Shown in pieces: positions 36,176 through 44,659 of a DNA stretch of 64,000 bases. Position numbers and translations under genes: made by a program. Numbering within the stretch: position 1 is the first letter of the stretch; the number at the start of each line of letters is the position of its first letter. Origin of the DNA: Acidimicrobiales bacterium (GTDB lineage Bacteria; Actinomycetota; Acidimicrobiia; Acidimicrobiales; SHLQ01); contig JAHDCX010000008.1 of the NCBI GenBank assembly GCA_020629635.1, positions 62,001-126,000 of the forward strand, given 5' to 3'. The notes under the pieces are model-generated. The model was not told where the DNA came from. It searched no databases and saw nothing but the letters and a program-made list of their open reading frames with translations.

Positions 36176-37414
36176 ATGGCCGATATCGACACGATCTCTG
36201 CGGAGGCAAACGCGTGGGTTGGGGACAGCTGGGACCCTGATCTGACGGTCGGCGAATGGTGGGCAAAGCTCGCAGATTCGGGGTACGGACATCCGACGCT
36301 GCCCGAGAATGCTGGTGGTCGCGGCTACAACCGTGCCGGCAACCGGGCGGTACGCCAGGCGATTGCCGATGGGGGGGCCATGGGGCCGCCGACCGGGCTC
36401 GGAATGATGCTCGCGGCGCCGACCATCGCCACGCACGGCACTCAGGAGCAGATCGACCGGTTGGTTCGGCCGATGATCGACGGCACCGACGCCTGGTGCC
36501 AGCTCTTCTCCGAGCCGAACGCGGGCAGCGACCTTGCAAGCCTGCAAACGTCAGCGCTTCGTGACGGCGACGAGTTTGTCGTCAATGGCCAGAAGGTGTG
36601 GACGTCGGGGGGCAAGATCGCCAACAAGGGCATGTTGATTGCGCGCACCGACGTCGAGCTACCGAAACATGTCGGGATCACGTGGTTCGCGTTCGACATG
36701 GATCAAGCCGGGGTCGACGTTCGTCCGTTGACCGAGATGACCGGCCGCGCCATTTTCAACGAGGTCTTCATCGACGACGCACGAGTGCACGTCGATGACA
36801 TGATCGGCGATGCGCAGAACGGCTGGCGAGTCGCCAATGACACGCTCATGTTCGAACGGATGAGTCTCGGAGCGAATCCGGTTCCGCTCAAAAGCTGCTC
36901 GCCCGGACCCATCGCGAACAACCTCGAGCGGCGAGCCGGCGACGTCGTGATGTCCGCCGGATCCGGCGAATCCGGCGTTCCGTCTCCGAACTTGGCGTTG
37001 TGGGAGCGCCTCGTCGAGTACGCCACGAAGACCGGCCGCATCGACGACCCGGTCCTGCGCGACCAGTTTGTTCGTTTCTACGAGCTGGCCGAGGTGAATC
37101 GCCTCCTCGCGATGCGAGGCCGCACCAAGGGGGCGAGCTCCGCCTCACCGAATCTCTCGAAGTTGATGATGAGCGACCTGTATCGCAGCGCCCGCGAGCT
37201 CGGTGCTGCGGTGCTCGGCATGGACGCCACCCTCCACGACGAGGAAGGACTCGTTGCCTTGGTGCAAGAGCTCATCATGTTCTCGCCCGGCCCCGCCATC
37301 TACGGCGGAACCGATCAGATCCAGCGCAACATCATCGGCGAACGCGGCCTCGGCCTTCCCAAAGAGCCCGGCCCCGACAAGACCACCCCCTTCAACGCCC
37401 TCCCCAAGAACTGA
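36176..37414 (+). CDS. Acyl-CoA dehydrogenase family protein
   Basis: FAD enzyme of 412 residues oxidising an acyl-CoA alpha-beta bond. It shows WCQLFSEPNAGSDLASLQTSA (FAD/substrate site), KVWTSGGKIANKGMLIART, and at the C-terminus GGTDQIQRNIIGERGLGLPKEP; the catalytic base position usually filled by Glu lies in the segment before ATYGGT-like and appears as Gly-Pro-Ala-Ile-Tyr, so it may be of the type with Glu elsewhere. Chain-length preference cannot be told. It starts 15 bp after rne, and a strong palindrome follows its stop. Confidence 0.9.
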   Translation: MADIDTISAEANAWVGDSWDPDLTVGEWWAKLADSGYGHPTLPENAGGRGYNRAGNRAVRQAIADGGAMGPPTGLGMMLAAPTIATHGTQEQIDRLVRPMIDGTDAWCQLFSEPNAGSDLASLQTSALRDGDEFVVNGQKVWTSGGKIANKGMLIARTDVELPKHVGITWFAFDMDQAGVDVRPLTEMTGRAIFNEVFIDDARVHVDDMIGDAQNGWRVANDTLMFERMSLGANPVPLKSCSPGPIANNLERRAGDVVMSAGSGESGVPSPNLALWERLVEYATKTGRIDDPVLRDQFVRFYELAEVNRLLAMRGRTKGASSASPNLSKLMMSDLYRSARELGAAVLGMDATLHDEEGLVALVQELIMFSPGPAIYGGTDQIQRNIIGERGLGLPKEPGPDKTTPFNALPKN

Positions 37415-37432
37415 ATTTCCCGGCAGCTTCTT

Positions 37433-37500
37433 GGGGTCAAGTCTCAACAAGTAACAACCGCCTTCGGCTCCGATGTTGTTACTTGTTGAGACTTGACCCC
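37433..37500. repeat. Long perfect palindrome at convergent gene ends
   Basis: Arms of 26 bp (37433-37458 and 37475-37500) are perfectly complementary around a 16-nt centre. The left arm begins GGGGTCAAGTCTCAACAAGT. It lies between the stops of the acyl-CoA dehydrogenase and the convergent SDR gene, so it could act as a bidirectional terminator. A related copy at 44122-44190 shows it is a dispersed repeat and not a unique terminator. Confidence 0.85.
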
Positions 37501-37512
37501 CTTCAGGCCCAC

Positions 37513-38271
37513 TCAGACCATCGTGAGGCCGCCGCTCACGGAGAGGGTCTGGCCGGTGGTGAATGCTGCGCCGTCACTGCAGAAGTAGACGACTGCGGGA
37601 GCGATCTCTTCGGGGGCGCCAAGCCGCTTCATCGCGGTCGCACCGGCCATGGCGTTGATGACCTTGTCGGCGTCGGCGGCTTCGCTGGCGATGGCCCCGA
37701 GGAGCGGCGTGTCGGTCGGGCCGGGGCAGACAACGTTGACCGTGACCCCGTTGCGGGCGAGTTCTCGAGCCAGGGTCTTCGAGAAGGCGATCGTCGCGCC
37801 CTTCGCACCGGAGTAGACAGCTTCGAGCGACGACCCGACTCGACCAGCGTCGGAGGAGATGTTCACGATCCGACCCCACCCGCGGTCGACCATGCCGGGC
37901 GCAAACGTGTGACACGTCCGGAGCACGCCGGTGAAGTTGAGGTCGAGCACCTGATGCCAGAAGTCCTCGTCGGTGTCGAGGAACTTCCGAAAGCGATCCC
38001 ACCCGGCGCAATTCACGAGGATGTCAGCGCCCCCGAACTCGCGGTCGATGCGATGCTTTGCGTCGGTGACGGACTCCGCCGACGTCACGTCCAGCCGGAT
38101 CGTGATGGCACGGTGCCCTGCGGTGGCGATGTGGTCGACGACCCGATCCGCTCCGCCGGTGTCGATGTCGGCGACGACGACCGAGTGTCCGGCGGCAGCC
38201 AGAGCGGTGGCGATCGCTGCGCCGATGCCGCTCGCTCCGCCGGTGACGACCGCGATTCGGGCCTCGCTCAT
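37513..38271 (-). CDS. SDR family NAD(P)-dependent oxidoreductase
   Basis: Classical short-chain dehydrogenase of 252 residues. The cofactor motif is TGGASGIG, an acidic residue follows strand 2 (VADID, favouring NAD), then NCAG, the catalytic Ser in NISSDAG, Y-x3-K in YSGAK and the PG motif CPGPTDTP. It resembles 3-hydroxyacyl or hydroxycyclohexane-carboxyl-CoA dehydrogenases, fitting the neighbouring acyl-CoA gene, but the substrate is unproven. ATG 38271 overlaps the stop of the LLM gene (ATGA); the longer upstream frame is inside that gene. Confidence 0.9.
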   Translation of the reverse strand: MSEARIAVVTGGASGIGAAIATALAAAGHSVVVADIDTGGADRVVDHIATAGHRAITIRLDVTSAESVTDAKHRIDREFGGADILVNCAGWDRFRKFLDTDEDFWHQVLDLNFTGVLRTCHTFAPGMVDRGWGRIVNISSDAGRVGSSLEAVYSGAKGATIAFSKTLARELARNGVTVNVVCPGPTDTPLLGAIASEAADADKVINAMAGATAMKRLGAPEEIAPAVVYFCSDGAAFTTGQTLSVSGGLTMV

Positions 38272-39296
38272 GCGGCTCGCACCGCCTCGGCCAGCTCGGC
38301 CCAGCGGTTGCGGAGGGGCTCGTTGCTCATGATGTCGTCGCCTCCGATGTAGGTGATAAGTCGGCTCGCACGTCCGGCGTATCGCTCGATCAGCGTGTCG
38401 GCGACCTGTTGCCATGTTCCGACGACCGCAAAGTGATCCAGCATGTCGTCGGTGATCAGGTCGCCGATCGTTGCGAGGTCGCCCGCCTTCATCCGCTCTC
38501 GGACCCGGCCGGTGGTGCCCTCGAAGCCGAGGTCGTCGAACTGGAATGCGTAGTTGGGGGTGCTCCCGTAGAAGGCGATTTGGCGGCGTGCGTACTCGAC
38601 GTAGCGACGCCGATCTTCGTGGGTGTCACCCGGACAAATGAAAGCGGGAATCAACAGATCGATGTCGTCAGGGTCCCGACCCGCGGCAATTGCGCCGTCT
38701 TCGAGCGCTGGTCGTAGCCGGTTGTCGAGGTAGTGGACTGAGTGGAGCGGATGGACATGGACGCCGTCGGCGACCTCGCCGGCGACCCTCGTCATCAACG
38801 GGCCGACGGCAGAGATGTCGACCCGCATCGGATGATCGTGCGGCGGCGGCGTCCAGTCCGGAGGCAGCAGCGACAGTTGATGGAAGTCCCCGTCGTGGGC
38901 AAGTCGTTCCTCCCGGGCGAAGGCGCGCCAGCACGCCCGGACAGCGAGTACATGGTCTCGCATCCGAGCCGCTGGCCGATCGAAGTCACTTCCGTAGCGA
39001 CGCGTGATGTGCGCCTTGACCTGCGATCCGAGGCCAAGGCGGAAGCGCCCCTTGGTATTGGCGGCCATCTCCCACGCGATGGACGCCGAGATCATCGGAC
39101 TGCGGGGAAACGCGACGGCGATGCCGGTGCTGTAGTGCAACTCCGGAGCTGCGAGGGATGCGGCCGTCATCTGCATCCACGGAACCTGAGACGTCTCGGT
39201 CCACAACATGCCGCTGAACCCTGCGGCATGCGCATGTCGGGCCAGCGCTGCCGCATCGGCCCAGCTCCGGGGCCCGGTCATGACGTCGAAGTGCAT
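38268..39296 (-). CDS. LLM class F420-dependent oxidoreductase (TIGR03617-like)
   Basis: The 342-residue protein is a luciferase-like monooxygenase fold enzyme, probably using coenzyme F420. Family stretches include FDVMTGPRSWADAAALARHAHAAGFSG, STGIAVAFPRSPMISASIAWEMA, GRFRLGLGSQVKAHITRRYG and the C-terminal VVGTWQQVADTLIERYAGRASR. It resembles the TIGR03617 group. The substrate is unknown. It is translationally coupled to the SDR gene downstream, suggesting a shared pathway. Confidence 0.9.
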   Translation of the reverse strand: MHFDVMTGPRSWADAAALARHAHAAGFSGMLWTETSQVPWMQMTAASLAAPELHYSTGIAVAFPRSPMISASIAWEMAANTKGRFRLGLGSQVKAHITRRYGSDFDRPAARMRDHVLAVRACWRAFAREERLAHDGDFHQLSLLPPDWTPPPHDHPMRVDISAVGPLMTRVAGEVADGVHVHPLHSVHYLDNRLRPALEDGAIAAGRDPDDIDLLIPAFICPGDTHEDRRRYVEYARRQIAFYGSTPNYAFQFDDLGFEGTTGRVRERMKAGDLATIGDLITDDMLDHFAVVGTWQQVADTLIERYAGRASRLITYIGGDDIMSNEPLRNRWAELAEAVRAA

Positions 39297-39350
39297 GGCG
39301 CCAACCTACTCGTGTGGCTATGACCGGAGTCACACTGCGAAACTGCGACC

Positions 39351-40274
39351 ATGACCATCGTCGGTGCGAGCAGTCCCTTCGAAGCGCCCTCGGTCGACGA
39401 TGACGAACTTCGTGAGGTCGAGCAGGCAATTCAGCGGGCTCAGCGTGATCGATCGGTCGACCATCTGCACGTGCTCGGCCTGGGCGAGATCAGCGTCGCC
39501 GTCGGATGGCCGACCGAAACCCCACGCTTCGTCGCCAAGCGGCTGCTGCCCCTGGCCGACGTGGGCGACGCACGACGCGACGCCGACGCAATCGTCAGTT
39601 TCGCCTCGGCGATCGAGGGGGGTGGTGGCAACCTCGTCGGTACCGACGTTCGGTTGCTGCACCGGGACGATGGCGCCCATGTCCCGTACCTCTTGCAGCC
39701 CATCGTCCCGAGGTCGGCGTTGGCCGAGACCCTCCTCGACGACGACCCCGTCGACGAACATCCAGCGTTCGTGGCGCTCCACGACCTGGTGACGACGGTT
39801 GGTGACGGTCGCTTTGCCATCGATCCCCAGATCCCGAATTTCGCCTGGCACGACGACATGCTCTGGTTGTTCGACTTCTCGACACCCATGACCTACGACG
39901 AGCACGGTCGATTCAACGCGAACTTCGATTCGGGTTACTCGCTGCTGCCGACCGTCTTGAAGCCCGTCCTCAAGCGCGAGGTCGCCAAGATCTTCGAGTA
40001 CTACCGTTCGCCCACGCAGGCGCTCACGCAGACCCTGGTGTTCCTTCGGCGGATCGATGCCGACCGATGGGTCGATCCGGCCCTGCTCACGTTCAACCGG
40101 CGTCTCGAGCAGCCGATCGTCCGCGACGACGTCGATGCGTTGTACGAGCGGCAAGTGAGGGAGTTCCCGAGGATCAAGAACCTGGCGAGACTCGAACGGG
40201 CGTGGCAGGAGAAGGTCAGACGACGTCCGTATGAGTACGTGATCACCGACAGCTTCAGTGGTCGGGTTCTGTAG
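39351..40274 (+). CDS. Hypothetical protein, possible kinase-like fold (DUF6206-like)
   Basis: This 307-residue soluble protein has no clear catalytic signature. The segment FAIDPQIPNFAWHDDMLWLFDFSTPM resembles the loop and DFG-like part of aminoglycoside-phosphotransferase-type folds, and FVAKRLLPL could hold a lysine like that of kinases. I believe it corresponds to DUF6206, an actinobacterial family, but cannot confirm. The start ATG 39351 is 54 bp from the divergent LLM gene. It is co-directional with the molybdenum hydroxylase gene 33 bp downstream. Confidence 0.6.
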   Translation: MTIVGASSPFEAPSVDDDELREVEQAIQRAQRDRSVDHLHVLGLGEISVAVGWPTETPRFVAKRLLPLADVGDARRDADAIVSFASAIEGGGGNLVGTDVRLLHRDDGAHVPYLLQPIVPRSALAETLLDDDPVDEHPAFVALHDLVTTVGDGRFAIDPQIPNFAWHDDMLWLFDFSTPMTYDEHGRFNANFDSGYSLLPTVLKPVLKREVAKIFEYYRSPTQALTQTLVFLRRIDADRWVDPALLTFNRRLEQPIVRDDVDALYERQVREFPRIKNLARLERAWQEKVRRRPYEYVITDSFSGRVL

Positions 40275-40307
40275 CATGCGGCCCACCGACTCAGAGGAGA
40301 TTGCCCC

Positions 40308-42566
40308 ATGTCGATGATTGGCACCCGGGTCGTGCGTCGAGAGGATCCGGCGCTCCTCACCGCTGGCGGCACGTACGTGAGCGACACCGGCCCGTCCGAC
40401 GCAGCGCACCTGGTGTTCGTGCGCTCGACGATGGCCCATGCCGAACTCCTCGAGGTCGACGTGTCCGACGCGTCGAGTGCGCCCGGGGTGATTGCGGTCT
40501 TCACCGCAGACGACCTCGACATGTCGGTGCTCCCGCCGGGTAACCCCATGATCAACCAGGACTTCGTCCGACATCCGCTGGCATCCGAGCGGGTTCGGTT
40601 CGTCGGCGAGCCGATCGTCGCGATCGTTGCCGAGTCGGCCGCCGCAGGTGTTGACGCCGCCGAACTCGTTTTCGTCGATTACGAACCGCTGCCGGCGGTG
40701 ATCGACCTCGACGACGCCGTCGCAGGTGACCAACTGCTCTTTCCCGACGTTGGGACCAACCGCTGCTTCGCGCTGCCACCCAACGATTCGCCCGACCCGG
40801 TCGACGGGTGCGACGTCGTGGTCGAGTTCGAGTTCGACAATCCTCGGTTGACCGCAGCACCGATCGAACCTCGTGCCGCCGTTGCCGAGTGGGCGGACGG
40901 ACGGCTCACGCAATGGTCGAGTACTCAGTTCCCGCACCGCACGCGAGAGGCGCTCGCGTCGGCCATGGACGTCGAGGTCGACACGGTCCGGGTGATCACG
41001 CCTGATGTCGGGGGCGGCTTCGGCGCGAAGAACGGCTCCTACGTCGAGGACCTCATCCTGGCGTCCGTGGCCCGGGTGCTCGACCGTCCGGTTCGGTGGA
41101 CCGAAACCCGTACCGAGTCGATGCTGTCGCTCGCGCACGCCCGGTCGTTGCGTTATCGGGTGGCCATCGGTGGGACGGCCGACGGCGACATCCTCGGCTA
41201 CCGGGCGCACCTCATCCAAGATGCTGGCGCATATCCGCTCATCGGTGCGATCCTGCCGTTCCTCAGCCTGATCATGACGTCGGGGTGTTATGCGATCCCG
41301 GCCGTGAAGATGACGGCCGAGAGCGTGGTCACGAACACCGTTCCGATCGGGGCGTATCGCGGCGCTGGACGCCCGGAAGCCACCCTGCCGCTCGAACGGG
41401 CCATCGACCGCTTCGCTGCCGCAATCGGCAAGGACCCGGGCGAAGTGCGGCGCATGAACTTCGTGGCGCCCGAGGATTTTCCCTTCAAGACCCAGACGGG
41501 CGCCGACATGGACTCCGGCGCCTACGCCGCTGCGATGGATCAGGTCGAGGCCCACGCGGATTACGTGGCCCTGCGCGCCGAGCAGGCTCGCCGTCGCCGC
41601 GACGGCGACGTGTCGCTGCTCGGACTCGGATGGTGCGCCTATGTGGAGATCGCCAACCCGATGGGTGCCGGCGAATACGGCTCGATGCACATCCACCCCG
41701 ATGGGCGGGCGACGGTCCGAACCGGATCTTCCGCGCATGGCCAAGGGCACGACACCGCATTCGCCCAGATCGCCAGCGAACAGACCGGCATCCCGTTCGA
41801 GATGATCGAGGTCCGCCACGGCGACACCGACGACATCCCGCGTGGCGGCGGAACCGGAGGCTCTCGCTCCCTCCAGACCGGCGGCGTGGCCGTGTGGGAG
41901 GCGGCGGGAGGTCTCGTCGATCGGGCCAAAGCAGTGGTCGCCGACGTGCTCGAGGCGCATTTGGACGACATCGTGCTCGACCGAGGGTCGGGAGCGTTCA
42001 GCGTTGCGGGCAGCCCGGCCATCTCGATCGGTTGGGGCGATGTGGCGCAACGGTGGGAGGACAACGAGTCCAGCCCGTTCATCGAAGAGACCGACTTCAA
42101 ACCTCCGGCGGCCACGTTCCCGTTCGGGGTGCACCTCGCGGTCGTCGACGTCGACCGCGACACGGGCCGGGTCACTGCGCTCCGTCACATCGCATGCGAT
42201 GACGCTGGGGTGATCGTGAACCCGACGATCGTCGACGGTCAGGTCCACGGGGGTGTTTCTGCCGGAATGGCCCAGGCCCTCATGGAGGTCTTCTCGTACG
42301 ACGAGGACGGCAACCCGCTCACGGCGAACTTCATGGACTACGCGATGCCGGCCGCGAGCGAATTCCCGAGCTTTGAGCGGCTGGTGATGGAAACACCGAC
42401 CGATCGGAACCCCTTGGGAGTGAAGGGCATCGGCGAGTCCGGAACGATCGGCGCGACTCCTGCGGTCCAGAACGCCGTCGTTGATGCGCTCAGCCACCTG
42501 GGGGTCACCCATATCGATCTGCCGGCAACACCGCAGCGTGTCTGGCACGCCATCAACGGTCGCTGA
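40308..42566 (+). CDS. Xanthine dehydrogenase/CO dehydrogenase family molybdopterin-binding large subunit
   Basis: The 752-residue protein is the molybdenum subunit of a hydroxylase that binds Mo-MCD and inserts water-derived oxygen into its substrate. It starts with a typical GTRVVRREDPALLTAGGTYVSD domain, then GGGFGAKNG, AYRGAGRPEA and the catalytic Glu loop KGIGESGTIG. The active-site loop AYRGAGR differs from AYxCSFR of true aerobic CO dehydrogenase, so CO is an unlikely substrate. The FAD and iron-sulfur subunits normally alongside are absent here; a CoxG-like gene lies 6 kb away. Confidence 0.9.
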   Translation: MSMIGTRVVRREDPALLTAGGTYVSDTGPSDAAHLVFVRSTMAHAELLEVDVSDASSAPGVIAVFTADDLDMSVLPPGNPMINQDFVRHPLASERVRFVGEPIVAIVAESAAAGVDAAELVFVDYEPLPAVIDLDDAVAGDQLLFPDVGTNRCFALPPNDSPDPVDGCDVVVEFEFDNPRLTAAPIEPRAAVAEWADGRLTQWSSTQFPHRTREALASAMDVEVDTVRVITPDVGGGFGAKNGSYVEDLILASVARVLDRPVRWTETRTESMLSLAHARSLRYRVAIGGTADGDILGYRAHLIQDAGAYPLIGAILPFLSLIMTSGCYAIPAVKMTAESVVTNTVPIGAYRGAGRPEATLPLERAIDRFAAAIGKDPGEVRRMNFVAPEDFPFKTQTGADMDSGAYAAAMDQVEAHADYVALRAEQARRRRDGDVSLLGLGWCAYVEIANPMGAGEYGSMHIHPDGRATVRTGSSAHGQGHDTAFAQIASEQTGIPFEMIEVRHGDTDDIPRGGGTGGSRSLQTGGVAVWEAAGGLVDRAKAVVADVLEAHLDDIVLDRGSGAFSVAGSPAISIGWGDVAQRWEDNESSPFIEETDFKPPAATFPFGVHLAVVDVDRDTGRVTALRHIACDDAGVIVNPTIVDGQVHGGVSAGMAQALMEVFSYDEDGNPLTANFMDYAMPAASEFPSFERLVMETPTDRNPLGVKGIGESGTIGATPAVQNAVVDALSHLGVTHIDLPATPQRVWHAINGR

Positions 42567-42581
42567 CCTCGGAGATCCGCC

Positions 42582-43217
42582 ATGCCTGAAATCGACCACC
42601 TGGTCTTTGCGGCCGACGATCTTGGATCTGCGGTGGCTGATGCCGCGGCTCGGTTCGGGGTCGAGCCGGTTGTCGGCGGCAGCCACGACGGCTTCGGGAC
42701 CCGCAACCATCTGCTCGGGATCGACGACACCACCTACTACGAGATCATTGGTGTTGACCATGACCAACCCGAGCCGCGTGGGCCTCGGCCATTCGGGATC
42801 GACTCGATGGCGGGCCGCCGCCTCGTGACGTTCGCCGTCCATCCGGGCAAGGGTGAGCGGCTCGAGGACGTCGGGGCGATGATGTCGGCTGACGGCATCG
42901 ACGTCGGCCCGATTGCGTCGATGAGCCGCCGTACTCCGAGTGGCGAGGAACTTCGGTGGAGCCAGCTCCGCGGCGCGGGTACCGGATTTGCCGGAGGGGG
43001 AGTGGTGCCCTTCGTCATCGACTGGGGACACGGACCCGGGCCAGCGCCGACGCTTCCCTCGCTGGGGGGACTCGTCGAGCTCGAGCTTCGGCATCCAAAC
43101 CCGCAGGTGCGAGCGATGATCGAACGTTGGGGGATCCCCAAGATCGTCGTGGTGGATGGAGTGGAGGGCCTTACGGCGAGGTTTTTCACGCAACGCGGCG
43201 AGGTCGTGATCGACTGA
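42582..43217 (+). CDS. VOC family protein (glyoxalase_3-like)
   Basis: The 211-residue protein starts MPEIDHLVFAADDLGSAVADAAARFG, a vicinal-oxygen-chelate betaalphabetabetabeta unit with the first metal ligand His6. The body fits the glyoxalase-like group of about 200 residues that scan a single long domain, ending VELELRHPNPQVRAMIERWG, with a Glu ligand candidate. It follows the molybdenum hydroxylase by 15 bp, so the two may act in one catabolic path. The substrate is unknown. Confidence 0.85.
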   Translation: MPEIDHLVFAADDLGSAVADAAARFGVEPVVGGSHDGFGTRNHLLGIDDTTYYEIIGVDHDQPEPRGPRPFGIDSMAGRRLVTFAVHPGKGERLEDVGAMMSADGIDVGPIASMSRRTPSGEELRWSQLRGAGTGFAGGGVVPFVIDWGHGPGPAPTLPSLGGLVELELRHPNPQVRAMIERWGIPKIVVVDGVEGLTARFFTQRGEVVID

Positions 43218-43255
43218 TTGCGCCACGGTGCGTGCAGGCGCCGGATATGTCGATT

Positions 43256-43268
43256 ATGTTACGAACAT
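43256..43268. promoter_or_regulatory. Small inverted repeat upstream of the MscS gene
   Basis: ATGTT-ACG-AACAT is a perfect 5-bp inverted repeat 39 bp before the GTG start, in the only AT-rich patch of this gap. It could be a regulator site or part of a promoter. It is short enough to be chance. Confidence 0.25.
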
Positions 43269-43307
43269 TACAGATCGACATGCGGGTGGTTGGAAGGACA
43301 CGACATC

Positions 43308-44144
43308 GTGGGCGAGGACTTCCTGAACGCAAGTCTCGGCATCGACTTCGACGGTGCCGCATTGATGACAACGAGCGGGCCGATCGTCGTGCGCCTGTGC
43401 GGGCTCTCACTCCTGTCGTTCCTGGCGTCCCGCGTCGTCAAGCGCGCCGTACGAAACATCGACGACGACCGCACGCGACGCCAGCTCGACTTCTTTGCTC
43501 CGAAGACGGTGCGAGTGCTCGTCATCGCTGCGGGTCTCGAAGTCGCTGGCATCGATGTGACGGGAATGGCGGCCATCCTCACCACGGTCGGTTTCACCGG
43601 CGCAGTGATCTTCACCCCTTTGGGTCAGAACATCGTCGCCGGTGTGGTCACCACCCTCGATGACATCTACGACGTCGGCGACGTCATCGAGGTCGATGGC
43701 ACCTGGGGGACGGTGCTCAGCCGATCGCTGCTCCGCATCGAATTGGGACGCCCCGATGGCACGACCGTGTGGATCCCGAACGCCGTCGTATCGGAGCGAA
43801 AGACCCTCAACCATTCCCGGATGGGTGGGTACCGAATCGAGATCGACATCCCGCTCGATCACAGCCCGGACCGTGATCTCGCCCGGGCCGTCATGGAGCG
43901 GCTGCTCGACGGATGGGAGTGGCAGCTGCCGGAGCGGCGCCCGATGATCTGCTTCGACGAAGTCGCAGGCGACGCGACCATCTTCAAGGTCTACGCATGG
44001 ATCGCCGACCGGTCGACCGAACCACTGCACCGGTCGCAGCTGCTCACCGCCTTGGTCGGAGCACTGGAGGACGCCGGACTCTCCGTCGGCCACACCACCA
44101 ACCTCTCCGCCCACGCACCAGTGGGGTCAAGTCTCAACACGTAA
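43308..44144 (+). CDS. Mechanosensitive ion channel (MscS) family protein
   Basis: The 278-residue protein has membrane helices at the N-terminus (VVRLCGLSLLSFLASRVV and TVRVLVIAAGLEVAGI) and a pore helix region AAILTTVGFTGAVIFTPLGQNIVAGVVT. It is followed by the MscS beta domain with YDVGDVIEVDGTWGTV and VWIPNAVVSERKTLNHS. It probably opens on membrane tension to release osmolytes. GTG 43308 with GGAAGGA upstream was chosen; upstream codons show no membrane protein pattern. The last six codons and stop lie inside a palindromic repeat (44122-44190), so its C-terminus GSSLNT is repeat-encoded. Confidence 0.88.
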   Translation: MGEDFLNASLGIDFDGAALMTTSGPIVVRLCGLSLLSFLASRVVKRAVRNIDDDRTRRQLDFFAPKTVRVLVIAAGLEVAGIDVTGMAAILTTVGFTGAVIFTPLGQNIVAGVVTTLDDIYDVGDVIEVDGTWGTVLSRSLLRIELGRPDGTTVWIPNAVVSERKTLNHSRMGGYRIEIDIPLDHSPDRDLARAVMERLLDGWEWQLPERRPMICFDEVAGDATIFKVYAWIADRSTEPLHRSQLLTALVGALEDAGLSVGHTTNLSAHAPVGSSLNT

Positions 44145-44190
44145 CACGCCGCCGTCACCCAAACTTGTTCGTTGTTGGGACTTGACCCCA
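44122..44190. repeat. Palindromic repeat related to 37433-37500
   Basis: TGGGGTCAAGTCTCAACA (44122-44139) pairs with 44173-44190 with one G-U mismatch. The sequence of the left arm matches the 37433 palindrome for 17 bases and continues with CGTAAC instead of AGTAAC. Like that copy, it lies between convergent genes (MscS and VOC stops) and covers the MscS stop codon. Confidence 0.82.
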
Positions 44191-44194
44191 AGGC

Positions 44195-44659
44195 TCACCC
44201 CAGGGCGGCGATGACGTCCGCGGGCGCTTGCACCAGTTCGATCAGAACGCCCTCGCCAGAGAGCGGGAACTCATCGCTGGCCTTGGGGTGGACGAACACG
44301 ATGTCGTGTCCGGCAGCGCCGGGGCGGATACCCCCTGGCGTGAAGCGCATGCCCTGCTCGGTGAGCCAATCGACGGCGGCGGCCAAGTCATCGACCCACA
44401 GCCCGACGTGATTGAGTGCCGGGTCGTGCACCTTCGGCCGCGACTCCGGCTCAAGAGGCTGCATCAGATCGATCTCGACAGCATGCGCGCCAGCGCCCAG
44501 CGTGAGGATGTCCTCGCGGACGTTCTCGGATTCGCTCGTGTACTCGCCGGTCTTGTCGACGCCGAGCGTGTCAACCCACAGCGTCCGAAGCGGCTCGAGG
44601 TCGAGGCCGCCGATCGCGATCTGCTGCAACCCGAGGATCCGGAATGGTCGCTCGCTCAT
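44195..44659 (-). CDS. VOC family protein, methylmalonyl-CoA epimerase-like
   Basis: The 154-residue protein has two VOC repeats. It is coupled to the methylmalonyl-CoA mutase gene by an ATGA overlap, so the epimerase that supplies the mutase with the R isomer is the obvious reading. [18 protein letters not shown] holds one His ligand and VLIELVQAP the Glu. The usual first ligand in the opening strand (DHIGIAV) is replaced by LQQIAIG, so His is Gln; this could weaken metal binding or signal a different activity. Confidence 0.8.
   Translation of the reverse strand: MSERPFRILGLQQIAIGGLDLEPLRTLWVDTLGVDKTGEYTSESENVREDILTLGAGAHAVEIDLMQPLEPESRPKVHDPALNHVGLWVDDLAAAVDWLTEQGMRFTPGGIRPGAAGHDIVFVHPKASDEFPLSGEGVLIELVQAPADVIAALG

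Noticed and set aside
34496-36547. Long minus-strand open frame opposite rne
   Set aside because: It mirrors rne codons; rne has unambiguous domains, and this frame has none.
39330-43226. Very long open frame (about 1298 codons) on the minus strand
   Set aside because: It runs antisense through five good genes and has the Arg/His/Asp-rich composition expected of the opposite strand of GC-rich coding DNA. No domain is visible.
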